Shown here one piece after another: positions 1 to 5,797 of a DNA stretch of 9,123 nt. Within the stretch, counting starts at the first letter, position 1, and every line of letters starts with the position of its first letter. The position numbers and the translations under genes were made by a program. A model generated the notes under the pieces. That model did no database searches. It was given only the letters and a program-made list of their open reading frames with translations, and was not told the origin of the DNA. Source of the stretch: Candidatus Doudnabacteria bacterium (GTDB lineage Bacteria > Patescibacteriota > Doudnabacteria > UBA920); NCBI GenBank assembly GCA_903913365.1, contig CAIWKW010000064.1:1-9123 (forward strand), given 5' to 3'.

Positions 1-94
1 CCGTTGCTGCCATGCTGTTCGCCGCCAAGTTCGTATTCGCGAACGCCATGCAGGTGGCCAAAAGGACTAACAGAACCAGCAGTACTTTACGCAT
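1..94 (-). CDS. Secreted protein, 5' part only, cut by the window edge
   Basis: Seen: reading leftward from an ATG at 94-92, 31 codons are open to the edge. They begin MRKVLLVLLVLLATCMAFAN, a textbook Sec signal peptide: two positive residues, a Leu/Val-rich core of about 12 residues, then AFA as a probable signal peptidase I site, followed by a small Asn/Ala-rich mature start. A Shine-Dalgarno AAGGA ends 7 nt before the ATG, and a consensus promoter lies about 100 nt upstream. The frame stays open for some 160 nt further upstream, but that stretch contains the promoter, so the ATG at 94 is the sensible start. Base composition is odd: 37 of the first 60 bases are G or C, against about 33-35% in sampled stretches of 6001-6060 and 7501-7560. 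Inference: an exported or cell-surface protein of unknown function. A lipobox reading around Cys15 (LATC) is poor because Thr precedes the Cys. Confidence 0.72.
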   Translation of the reverse strand, partial: MRKVLLVLLVLLATCMAFANTNLAANSMAAT

Positions 95-140
95 GTCTGT
101 TTCCTTGTTGTCAACAAAAAAGAAGAACTCTCTGAAGTTT

Positions 141-158
141 GCTTGGGTTGCCCCAAGC
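141..158 (-). other. GNRA-capped hairpin in the 5' leader of the secreted protein gene
   Basis: On the minus strand the leader contains GCTTGGG, GCAA, CCCAAGC: a perfect 7-bp stem closed by a GCAA (GNRA) tetraloop. It lies about 25-45 nt after the predicted transcription start and about 47 nt before the start codon. No T tract follows directly, so it is not a clear terminator. It could stabilise the mRNA 5' end or be a regulatory structure; the sequence does not decide. Confidence 0.55.
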
Positions 159-191
159 GCGCTTTTTGATAATCCCCCTTTTCTTAAGAGG

Positions 192-220
192 ATAATACAA
201 GATACCGTTTTTCTTGTCAA
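192..220 (-). promoter_or_regulatory. Sigma-70-type promoter for the secreted protein gene
   Basis: On the minus strand a perfect -35 TTGACA (220-215) is followed after exactly 17 nt by TATTAT (197-192). Transcription would begin near 185 and leave a leader of about 90 nt before the ATG at 94. Position and strand match the truncated secreted gene and nothing else. The 3' half of the spacer and the -10 (CTTGTATT) recur in the promoter at 9024-9052. Confidence 0.82.
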
Positions 221-293
221 GTAAATTTCGCCGTATTTATAGCCAACTTAAAAAAATTAGCTATTAACAGGGTTAAAAACAAAACCACGGAGT

Positions 294-398
294 CTCCCTC
301 TCCTTTTGAGGAGAGGGCCGGGGAGAGGTTGCTTTTATAGCCATTTATGAGCCCTCTCTGCCTCAGCTGAATTCGGCATCTCCCCCAAAGGGGGAGAA
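294..398. repeat. Multi-hairpin intergenic repeat, copy A (REP/MITE-like)
   Basis: Non-coding stretch made of consecutive inverted repeats. CCCTCTCCT (296-304) pairs with AGGAGAGGG (309-317) over a 4-nt loop. GAGAGG (323-328) can pair with CCTCTC (353-358). TGCC (359-362) pairs with GGCA (375-378) around the loop TCAGCTGAATTC. TCTCCCCC (379-386) pairs with GGGGGAGA (390-397) over AAA. The same order of elements returns at 1031-1187 in the same orientation on the other side of mscL. There is no ORF inside, so if it is mobile it would be non-autonomous. Alternatively it is a structured RNA or protein-binding repeat. Confidence 0.65.
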
Positions 399-457
399 AA
401 TCGATGGATAGTTCTTAAATTCAGCGCTTTGCCCACCCACTATTCTGTATAATCCAA

Positions 458-494
458 AAACTCCGCCAAAGGCTAGAGCCTTAAGGCGGAGTTT
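458..494 (-). terminator. Terminator-like hairpin after mscL
   Basis: AAACTCCGCC (458-467) and GGCGGAGTTT (485-494) form a perfect 10-bp stem, extended by AAGGC/GCCTT (469-473 with 478-482) across a small internal loop, with a TAGA loop. It begins about 11 nt past the mscL stop codon. On the minus strand the 3' arm ends in five T residues (GAGTTTTTGG), giving a short U tract that suits mscL termination; on the plus strand the T tract is only three, so termination there would be weak. Confidence 0.7.
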
Positions 495-505
495 AAAAAA
501 TTGAA

Positions 506-919
506 TTAAGCCAGCTGGCTGGTGCAAAACGCGCAGCGCTTGGCGTCAAAAGGAATATTGCTAAGGCATTCTGGGCATTTTTTGGTATCCGGACCTGCGG
601 GCGGGCCTTTGCGCATTTTAGCCGTTAACATATTTACCGGAGTAATCACAAAAAAATACACGGAAACGGAAACCAATAAAAATGCCACCAGGGCGTTTAT
701 AAAATCCCCGTAAAGAAATTTGCTGCCGTTAACGGCAAAGCTCAAGCCGGAAAAATTCGGTGCTTTAAAAATTGCGCCAATTAACGGAGTAAGCAAGTCT
801 TTAACCAAAGCCGAAACCACAGTGCCAAAAGCCGCGCCCATTACCACGCCAACAGCCAAGTCTATCACATTGCCGCGCAAAATAAATTCCTTAAAACCTT
901 TTAACGTATCATTTACCAT
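506..919 (-). CDS. mscL: Large-conductance mechanosensitive channel MscL with C-terminal zinc ribbon
   Basis: A 137-residue inner-membrane channel that opens under membrane tension and vents solutes during hypo-osmotic shock; the family works as a homopentamer. Seen: the N-terminal MscL signature FKEFILRGNVIDLAVGVVMG (residues 9-28) runs into TM1 and the pore region (to about residue 50), a loop (52-70), and TM2 (about 72-98). After the normal cytoplasmic end comes a tail with C115-x2-C118-x10-C129-x2-C132, a four-cysteine zinc-ribbon pattern present in some MscL homologues and absent from the E. coli protein. The ATG at 919 is chosen because the motif starts right after it; there is no clear Shine-Dalgarno. 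It has its own promoter (954-983) and a hairpin after the stop, so it is probably monocistronic. Confidence 0.96.
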   Translation of the reverse strand: MVNDTLKGFKEFILRGNVIDLAVGVVMGAAFGTVVSALVKDLLTPLIGAIFKAPNFSGLSFAVNGSKFLYGDFINALVAFLLVSVSVYFFVITPVNMLTAKMRKGPPAGPDTKKCPECLSNIPFDAKRCAFCTSQLA

Positions 920-953
920 ATAAATTATTTATTGATTGTTTAATTCTCTTTAT

Positions 954-983
954 ATCATACCAATGACATAGCGGGCAGGTCAA
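954..983 (-). promoter_or_regulatory. Extended -10 promoter for mscL
   Basis: Minus strand: -35 TTGACC (983-978), 18-nt spacer, -10 TATGAT (959-954) preceded by TGG, which makes a TGN extended -10. The -10 is 35 nt upstream of the mscL ATG. The spacer carries CCTGCCCGC (979-971), one of the GC-rich motifs repeated in other gaps of the window. Confidence 0.65.
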
Positions 984-1030
984 TTAAAATTAAACGAATT
1001 TTCTAAGCAAACTCAGAGCGCATTAAAGTG

Positions 1031-1187
1031 TTCCCTCTTCTCCTTGCCTGCCCGCCGAAGCTTTATGCGAAGGTGGAAGCGAAGGAGGGAGGAGAAGATG
1101 CCCTTTAGGGCAGATGAGGTGAATATTTGGTTTCGACCTCTCTGTCGCTCAGCTGCATTCGCGACATCTCCCCTTGCCAGGGGAGAA
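1031..1187. repeat. Multi-hairpin intergenic repeat, copy B, with an insert in hairpin 1
   Basis: Second copy of the element at 294-398, same strand. Hairpin 1: TCTTCTCCT (1036-1044) pairs with AGGAGAAGA (1090-1098), but the loop is 45 nt instead of 4 and contains another GC-rich motif (1047-1073). A small TGCCCT/AGGGCA hairpin (1099-1112) follows. GAGGT (1116-1120) pairs with ACCTC (1136-1140). TGTCGC (1143-1148) pairs with GCGACA (1161-1166) around TCAGCTGCATTC, which differs by one base from the loop in copy A. TCTCCCCT (1167-1174) pairs with AGGGGAGA (1179-1186) over TGCC. Together with the mscL promoter this accounts for the gap 920-1245; I see no gene in it. Confidence 0.65.
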
Positions 1188-1222
1188 GTCTTTGAATCTG
1201 CCCCTTTTACTTAGACTAAATC

Positions 1223-1237
1223 GAGAAAAAATTTCTC
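1223..1237 (-). terminator. Small hairpin after the transglycosylase gene (weak terminator candidate)
   Basis: GAGAAA (1223-1228) and TTTCTC (1232-1237) form a perfect 6-bp stem over a 3-nt loop, 9 nt past the TAG stop of the transglycosylase. The stem is short and AT-rich and no U tract follows on the minus strand, so termination is plausible but unproven. Confidence 0.3.
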
Positions 1238-1245
1238 AGCTTAAA

Positions 1246-2592
1246 CTATTTCCCCAAAGCGTTTATATCGCTTTGATATTTGGCAGCAGTGGCCATTACA
1301 TTGTCCCCGTAAAAGCTGTATTTGGCATTTGTGGAACCGCTAAAATAACGCATGGCCGCGTTCCACTCCCCTTGCGTGGTTCCATCCGCCCCGTTGCTTG
1401 TAAGCTTAATGGCGGCCGCGGCAAAAGCATCGCGAATATCCCAAGGGTTGGCCGGGCTGTTGCCTGTAAGCTGGCTAACTTTGTCTTTATAACCCGCCCA
1501 AGTGGAAGGAATAAATTGCGCCGGGCCCATGGCTCCGCCCCACCCGACCTGGCTGCCCTTTGCATCGTGCATGGGGCAAGACACCGGAGTAATATTTGCA
1601 TCCATTCCCAAGCTTTGGGTAATTTGCAAAAATGGCGGGATGTCCCGCGTAGGACTCATTACAACTTTATAGCTTTTTGACGGCGGGTCGCCGGGACGGT
1701 TGCAGGTGCCAACGTTCTTTCCCAAATTGGATTCTTGGGTTAACACTGCCAGCAAAAAGGCCGGATCAATTCCCGTGGAGCCTTTGGCCCACTGCGCAAT
1801 TTTTAGAGCGTCGCCAAAAGTAATTTGCGAACTAATTCCAAGCAACTGATAAAGCCTGCTGCGAATGCCTGCGGCCTGCTTTTGCGTATCGCTAATAACA
1901 ATTTGATAATCTGACTCCTTACCCTTGGTTTGCGAGAGCAGAGTGTTTTGCTGGCCGACCGAATCGGTAAGCTGGCTTTGCTGGATAACCGCTATCTCAA
2001 GTAAATTTTGCGCTGCGGTTTGCTGCAACACCAATTGGTCCTGCTGTTTTTGAAGCAATGCATTGGATGAGTTTAATTTATCAACCAAAGTTCCCAAACC
2101 CTGGGAAATATGCGCGTAGTCCTGGTACGTGGTAAACACATCTGACAGCTTCTTTTGGCCAATTACGGTGTACAAAAACGGTGATGAATCATTTTGGTTA
2201 ATTAGGCGAATGACTCCTGCAATTTGATTCTTGTAACCGTCCGAATCGGTTTGATTTTTTTCCATCTCCGCTTTGGTTTGGGCAATTTGTCCGGCAAGCT
2301 GGGCCAGCTGTAAATTAGTGGCCTGAATCTGCAAATTATAAAGCGCCTGCTGCTTTTGCAGGCTTTTGATTTTATTGGCCAAAGTATTTTTTTGCGCCTG
2401 GACCTGCTTTAGCTGGCCTTGAAAATCCGAAATTTGCTGCTGAATCTGGTCCAATTGTACCTGCAGCTGCTGCTGCTCTGCTGCCGTTGGAGGCTCGGCC
2501 AATTGGGCAAAGCTAAAGGCGAATTTGGTCAAAATTATAACCAAACAAAACCCCAATAAAAGAAATATGTTGTTTTTCTTGAAGATACGCAT
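1246..2592 (-). CDS. Secreted coiled-coil lytic murein transglycosylase, MltB/SLT type
   Basis: A 448-residue exported wall enzyme. Seen: an N-terminal signal sequence (MRIFKKNN, hydrophobic core about 9-22, probable cleavage after SFA near residue 29), a very Gln-rich coiled coil (about 36-130) and a second helical, Gln-rich stretch (about 165-245), then a lysozyme-fold domain (about 258-448). The domain shows AVLTQESNLG with the likely catalytic Glu287, GAMGPAQFIPSTW (353-365), NPWDIRDAFAAAA (382-394) and AAMRYFSG (412-419), all typical of MltB-family transglycosylases, which cleave the MurNAc-GlcNAc bond to give 1,6-anhydro ends. Cys297 and Cys339 sit in an insert between these motifs and could form a disulfide outside the cell. 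The coiled coil resembles the regulatory or anchoring parts of EnvC/PcsB-type wall hydrolases, so it may be partner-controlled. The start is ATG 2592; AAGG lies only 1 nt before it, so no proper Shine-Dalgarno. The gene stands alone after the terminator at 2644-2678. Confidence 0.88.
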   Translation of the reverse strand: MRIFKKNNIFLLLGFCLVIILTKFAFSFAQLAEPPTAAEQQQLQVQLDQIQQQISDFQGQLKQVQAQKNTLANKIKSLQKQQALYNLQIQATNLQLAQLAGQIAQTKAEMEKNQTDSDGYKNQIAGVIRLINQNDSSPFLYTVIGQKKLSDVFTTYQDYAHISQGLGTLVDKLNSSNALLQKQQDQLVLQQTAAQNLLEIAVIQQSQLTDSVGQQNTLLSQTKGKESDYQIVISDTQKQAAGIRSRLYQLLGISSQITFGDALKIAQWAKGSTGIDPAFLLAVLTQESNLGKNVGTCNRPGDPPSKSYKVVMSPTRDIPPFLQITQSLGMDANITPVSCPMHDAKGSQVGWGGAMGPAQFIPSTWAGYKDKVSQLTGNSPANPWDIRDAFAAAAIKLTSNGADGTTQGEWNAAMRYFSGSTNAKYSFYGDNVMATAAKYQSDINALGK

Positions 2593-2643
2593 GCCTTAAT
2601 GATAACAGTTAGCTGGTTAAACATCCATCTCTTTAACTGAACC

Positions 2644-2678
2644 AAAAAAACATTCCCTATGATTAGGAATGTTTTTTT
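2644..2678 (-). terminator. Strong intrinsic terminator after the ABC permease (works on both strands in form)
   Basis: CATT...AATG and CCTA/TAGG arms (2651-2659 with 2663-2671, one bulged C) around TGAT form the hairpin, flanked by seven A at 2644-2650 and seven T at 2672-2678. On the minus strand this gives a hairpin followed by seven U, 32 nt past the permease stop, ending the pyrD-ABC unit before the transglycosylase gene. Confidence 0.85.
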
Positions 2679-2709
2679 GTGTGCCTGTTTTTACCACCTC
2701 ATTTGAAAT

Positions 2710-3456
2710 TTAAATTTGTATTTTAGAAAACAAATAGCTGCCAACCGACAAGAAAGTAAAAGTAATTACGCAAAGAACTATTATATCAAAAGATAAAGTA
2801 TAGTGTCCGGAATTGGAAAGCAGTACCCTAAAAGCGTCTATACCGTAAGACAACGGATCAAATTTGGTGAGAATTACTAAAGCTGTCGGCAAGCCGGAAA
2901 GCGGAAACAAAGCTCCGGAAAGAAAAAACAGCGGCATAACCAAAAAATTTACAACCAACTGGAAACCCTGCATGTCTTCAAGCTGGGAAGCAATAGCCGT
3001 ACCCAAAGCCGTAAACATGGTTCCCACCAAAAGCATTACTAAAATTAAAGGGAAAATTGACAGCCAATTTTGAGGGCGAAAACCGGGAATTAAAGCCAAA
3101 CATAACACAAATATTCCCTGAATTGTGGCAATAGTTGCGCCGCCCAAAGTTCGGCCAATCATTATGTTAAATCTGGATACAGGTGCGACCATGGTTTCTT
3201 TTAAAAACCCGAACTGGCGGTCCCAAATAACTTGGATACCGGAGAAAATAGAAGTAAAAATAATGCTCATTCCTATAATACCCGGGGCCAAAAAATTTAT
3301 ATAGTTTCCCTGGCCGGCTTTTTGAAAAGTTGGACCCAGACCATAACCCAAAGCCAGCAAAAAAAGAATAGGCTGTCCGAGTGAACCTATCATTCTGGAT
3401 TTGGAACGCAAATAGCGCTTAAGTTCCCTAAGCCACATTATATAAATAGTTTTCAT
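2710..3456 (-). CDS. ABC-2 type transporter permease (DrrB-like)
   Basis: A 248-residue integral membrane subunit of an ABC exporter. Seen: a basic N-terminal interfacial segment (LRELKRYLRSKSR), then about six membrane spans near residues 23-42, 53-77, 102-124, 133-156, 164-187 and 224-245. FGFLKETMVAPVSRFNIMIGR (82-102) is the typical ABC-2 coupling-helix region, and FDPLSYGIDAFR (199-210) is the conserved motif before the last span. It pairs with the ATPase encoded 101 nt upstream. DrrAB-type relatives export drugs, glycolipids or polysaccharides; the substrate cannot be read here. I chose ATG 3456; a TTG five codons upstream (3471) is in frame but has no Shine-Dalgarno and adds only HNQF. 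Neither start has a good RBS. Confidence 0.9.
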   Translation of the reverse strand: MKTIYIMWLRELKRYLRSKSRMIGSLGQPILFLLALGYGLGPTFQKAGQGNYINFLAPGIIGMSIIFTSIFSGIQVIWDRQFGFLKETMVAPVSRFNIMIGRTLGGATIATIQGIFVLCLALIPGFRPQNWLSIFPLILVMLLVGTMFTALGTAIASQLEDMQGFQLVVNFLVMPLFFLSGALFPLSGLPTALVILTKFDPLSYGIDAFRVLLSNSGHYTLSFDIIVLCVITFTFLSVGSYLFSKIQI

Positions 3457-3557
3457 AAATTGATTGTGCAAGATTTAAATAATTTAAAAGATTGACCATG
3501 ATTTAATTGCAGACATTCTTGTCATTCATTTAATTCATGTCAGTTTTGTCAATTAAC

Positions 3558-4364
3558 CTACCTTCTTCCCCCGCCTTGCCTCATTTGATGGCGCTGGCGC
3601 ATATGGTCGGTTGCGCTGGCCGCTTCATCGCGAATAACATTACCCGTAAGCTTTAAAAAGGCCTCTTCCAAAGAAGTTGTCCCGGTTTGAGCCTCAAGTT
3701 CTGCAGAAGTTCCTGTAGCAATAATTTTCCCGTGGTCAATAATGGCAATGCGCCGGGCAACCCGCTCGGCTTCTTCCATATAATGGGTGGTAAAAAATAC
3801 GGTAATTCCTTCCGATTTATTAAGCTCTTCCAAATACGTCCACATATGGTTGCGAGTCTGCGGATCCAATCCTAAAGTTGGTTCGTCCAAAAACAAAACT
3901 TTAGGGTGATGAAGCAGTCCGCGGGCAATTTCCAATCGGCGTTTCATACCACCGGAAAATTCCTTAACCAAACTGTCTTTTCTGTCCCAAAGTTCTACAA
4001 AATTCATCAATTCTTCTATCCTCTTGCGGCGGAGGCCTTTTTCCACGCCATAAAGCACACCGTGAAATTCCATATTTTCCCAAGCGGTTAGTTCATCATC
4101 AAGACTCGGGTCTTGAAAAACTATGCCAAAGGAATGCCGCACGGCATCGGAGTCATTTAAAGGATTGCTGCCGTTAAGCTCAATACTACCGGAAGAAGGA
4201 GTGAGCAGAGTGGTCAGCATTTTAATGGTGGTGGACTTGCCTGCCCCGTTTGGCCCCAAAAAAGCAAAAATTTCCCCGTGCTTTACGGAAAAAGATATAT
4301 TATCAACGGCTTTAAAATCGCCGAACTGTTTGCACAAATTTTTTACTTCAATAATATTATCCAT
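3558..4364 (-). CDS. ABC transporter ATP-binding protein (DrrA-like)
   Basis: A 268-residue cytoplasmic ATPase that powers the ABC-2 permease next door. Seen in order: Walker A GPNGAGKST (37-45), Q-loop Gln84 in FQDPSLD, ABC signature FSGGM (136-140, Phe where Leu is usual), Walker B VLFLDE (156-161) with catalytic Glu161, D-loop LGLD (164-167), and switch His194 in TTHYMEEAERV. The C-terminal part GNVIRDEAAS is like DrrA/daunorubicin-resistance ATPases, and the last residues form a basic tail (MRQRHQMRQGGGRR). The ATG at 4364 fits the usual N-terminus I-EVKNL-K-FG; it has no Shine-Dalgarno. The gene follows pyrD by 72 nt and precedes the permease on the same strand, so the three are likely one transcript. 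Confidence 0.95.
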   Translation of the reverse strand: MDNIIEVKNLCKQFGDFKAVDNISFSVKHGEIFAFLGPNGAGKSTTIKMLTTLLTPSSGSIELNGSNPLNDSDAVRHSFGIVFQDPSLDDELTAWENMEFHGVLYGVEKGLRRKRIEELMNFVELWDRKDSLVKEFSGGMKRRLEIARGLLHHPKVLFLDEPTLGLDPQTRNHMWTYLEELNKSEGITVFFTTHYMEEAERVARRIAIIDHGKIIATGTSAELEAQTGTTSLEEAFLKLTGNVIRDEAASATDHMRQRHQMRQGGGRR

Positions 4365-4436
4365 ATTAATATTATTTTAACAAATTAACACTCCTACCGC
4401 CACGGCAAAAGCGGAATTTTATAAATTAATTTATAT

Positions 4437-5534
4437 TTAAAAATTATTTCCTTGCCCCACCGCTTCCGAAATATTTTTATACCCGTCCTTTTTTAAAAAC
4501 TCGGCCAAGCCTTGATTAATTTCTCCAATTACCTGCGGACCCTGCCAAATCATTCCGGTAATAAGCTGAATCAAAGAAGCTCCCAGTTTAATTTTTCTGT
4601 AAGCGTCTTCGGCATTAAACACTCCCCCGCTGCCAATAATAATTTTTTTACCGCCGTAAAACTTGTAGACTTTCGCAACTAAAGCATTGGAAAGGCCTTC
4701 CACAGCTTTGCCGGAGAATCCGCCCTTGCCATAATGGTTAAATTTATTGGCTTTAGTCAGGTTGCTGCAGACAAAGCCGTCCACCGGATAATTTTGGCAA
4801 ACCTCCAAAATTCCCTGAAGCTGAATTTCCGGCAAATCCGGGGAAAGCTTTATAAATACAGGTTTTACTTTTGGAATGCTAAAAATTTTTGCCAAAAGAA
4901 CATTTAAGTTTTCCGGCATGGCAAAAATCGGCTTTTCCTCGCAGGTATTGGGGCAGCTGATGTTAATGGTAAAATACGCGCCAACATCCTGAAAAGTGCT
5001 ATAGGAATAGAAGTAGTCTTCCACCCCAACCTGGACCTGGGCGGTTTGCGGGGTATTGGTTTTTGCTATGCTGATGCCAACCGGAAACGCAAACTTTTTT
5101 TCCGACATCTGTTCATGCAAAACTTTGGCTCCAAAGTTTTTTAAGCCGTAATTTACCCTCAATGTTTTTTCCTTGGGCAAACGATAAAGCCTCGGCTTGG
5201 GATTGCCTCCGTAAGGCTTGGCCGTAAACGAGCCAACTTCTTCAAAACCAAACCCAACACTGGGTAGAATATCCATTAGACGGGCGTCTTTATCAAAACC
5301 TGCGGAAAGGCCAATTGGATTTACAAAATTTATTCCCAAAATGTTTTGCTGTAAAGACTTATTTGAATAGTCAAACATATAATGGGTTAAGCTTCGGGTT
5401 ATGGAGCTTTTTCCCAAAAGTTCCCCGCAGGCAGTCATAAAATCATGAATCTCCTCGGGATCGAACAAAAAGAAAACCGGCTTAAGGATATTCCGGTACA
5501 AAAAACCTATAACTTTATTTCTTAGCTTGATCAT
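4437..5534 (-). CDS. pyrD: Dihydroorotate dehydrogenase, class 2-like architecture with Cys at the catalytic-base position
   Basis: A 365-residue FMN enzyme that oxidises dihydroorotate to orotate in pyrimidine synthesis. Class 2 traits seen: an amphipathic N-terminal extension (about 1-35, with FDPEEIHDF) that in this class contacts the membrane and quinone; NPIGLSAGFDKDA (72-84); GFGFEEVGSFTAKPYGGNPKPRLYRLP (94-120); NYGLKNFG (128-135); GGFSGKAVEGLS (271-282); and IIGSGGVFNAEDAYRKIKLGASLIQL (299-324) for FMN phosphate binding. The active loop reads NISCPNT (191-197). In E. coli and human class 2 enzymes the residue before PN is the Ser base; here it is Cys194, as in class 1 enzymes. The length suits class 2. 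No other pyr gene is in the window, and there is no Shine-Dalgarno at ATG 5534. A different electron acceptor or a side reaction is possible. Confidence 0.9.
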   Translation of the reverse strand: MIKLRNKVIGFLYRNILKPVFFLFDPEEIHDFMTACGELLGKSSITRSLTHYMFDYSNKSLQQNILGINFVNPIGLSAGFDKDARLMDILPSVGFGFEEVGSFTAKPYGGNPKPRLYRLPKEKTLRVNYGLKNFGAKVLHEQMSEKKFAFPVGISIAKTNTPQTAQVQVGVEDYFYSYSTFQDVGAYFTINISCPNTCEEKPIFAMPENLNVLLAKIFSIPKVKPVFIKLSPDLPEIQLQGILEVCQNYPVDGFVCSNLTKANKFNHYGKGGFSGKAVEGLSNALVAKVYKFYGGKKIIIGSGGVFNAEDAYRKIKLGASLIQLITGMIWQGPQVIGEINQGLAEFLKKDGYKNISEAVGQGNNF

Positions 5535-5568
5535 AGTCTACAGAATTACGAATTAATACTAATCTACA

Positions 5569-5665
5569 CCTGCCCGCCATGCCATAATTTTGAGATACTC
5601 CAGCCTTTAAAATGAACAAAAATTTTATTTATATTTAAATTTTCCAGGCAGGCTTGGCAGGCGGG
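5569..5665. repeat. Imperfect inverted pair of GC-rich CCTGCCCGCC motifs
   Basis: CCTGCCCGCCATGCC (5569-5583) and GGCTTGGCAGGCGGG (5651-5665) are complementary at 12 of 15 positions plus one G-T pair, with an AT-rich stretch between. Related GC-rich motifs occur at 971-979 and 1047-1056. This fits a dispersed intergenic repeat of the genome; it lies between the divergent pyrD and amidase genes. Confidence 0.5.
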
Positions 5666-5669
5666 GAAA

Positions 5670-5736
5670 ACTACGGAAACGAAGCCTTCTCCTTTCTGTA
5701 GTTTTCTGTAGTGTCTTAACTGTCCCCTTCCGTAGT
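5670..5736. promoter_or_regulatory. Cluster of TTTCYGTAGT repeats, candidate operator sites
   Basis: Four copies of one 10-mer lie in 67 bases: an inverted copy ACTACGGAAA (5670-5679), a perfect tandem pair TTTCTGTAGT (5693-5702 and 5703-5712), and CTTCCGTAGT (5727-5736). A looser copy (ATTCTGTAGA on the minus strand, 5546-5537) touches the pyrD start. The last full copy falls between the -35 and -10 of the putative amidase promoter. That placement and the roughly helical spacing suit a binding site for a regulator; a dispersed genomic repeat is the other reading. Confidence 0.45.
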
Positions 5737-5743
5737 ATATTAT
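5716..5743 (+). promoter_or_regulatory. Putative promoter for the agmatine operon
   Basis: TTAACT (5716-5721), 16-nt spacer, TATTAT (5738-5743). Transcription would start near 5750 and give a leader of about 125 nt that contains the large inverted repeat at 5798-5855. The -35 is only a fair match and the gap is AT-rich, so chance similarity is possible. Confidence 0.45.
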
Positions 5744-5797
5744 AGCATTTTTTACCCTTTTATAGTAGAATACAACAGTATTTGATCAATCAAAAAT

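Noticed and set aside
12..224. 70-codon plus-strand open frame at the left edge
   Set aside because: The minus strand here has a signal peptide, RBS and consensus promoter; the plus frame is their shadow.
294..1187. CRISPR array suggested by repeated palindromic units
   Set aside because: There are only two copies, about 740 bases apart with a gene between them, differing in length, with no regular spacers and no cas genes.
1174..1680. 168-codon plus-strand open frame opposite the transglycosylase
   Set aside because: It lies opposite the conserved SLT catalytic domain, begins inside repeat copy B, and its product shows no domain-like pattern.
2593..2643. Promoter for the transglycosylase gene
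   Set aside because: TATCAT lies just before the ATG, but no acceptable -35 is found at 16-18 nt; too weak to call.
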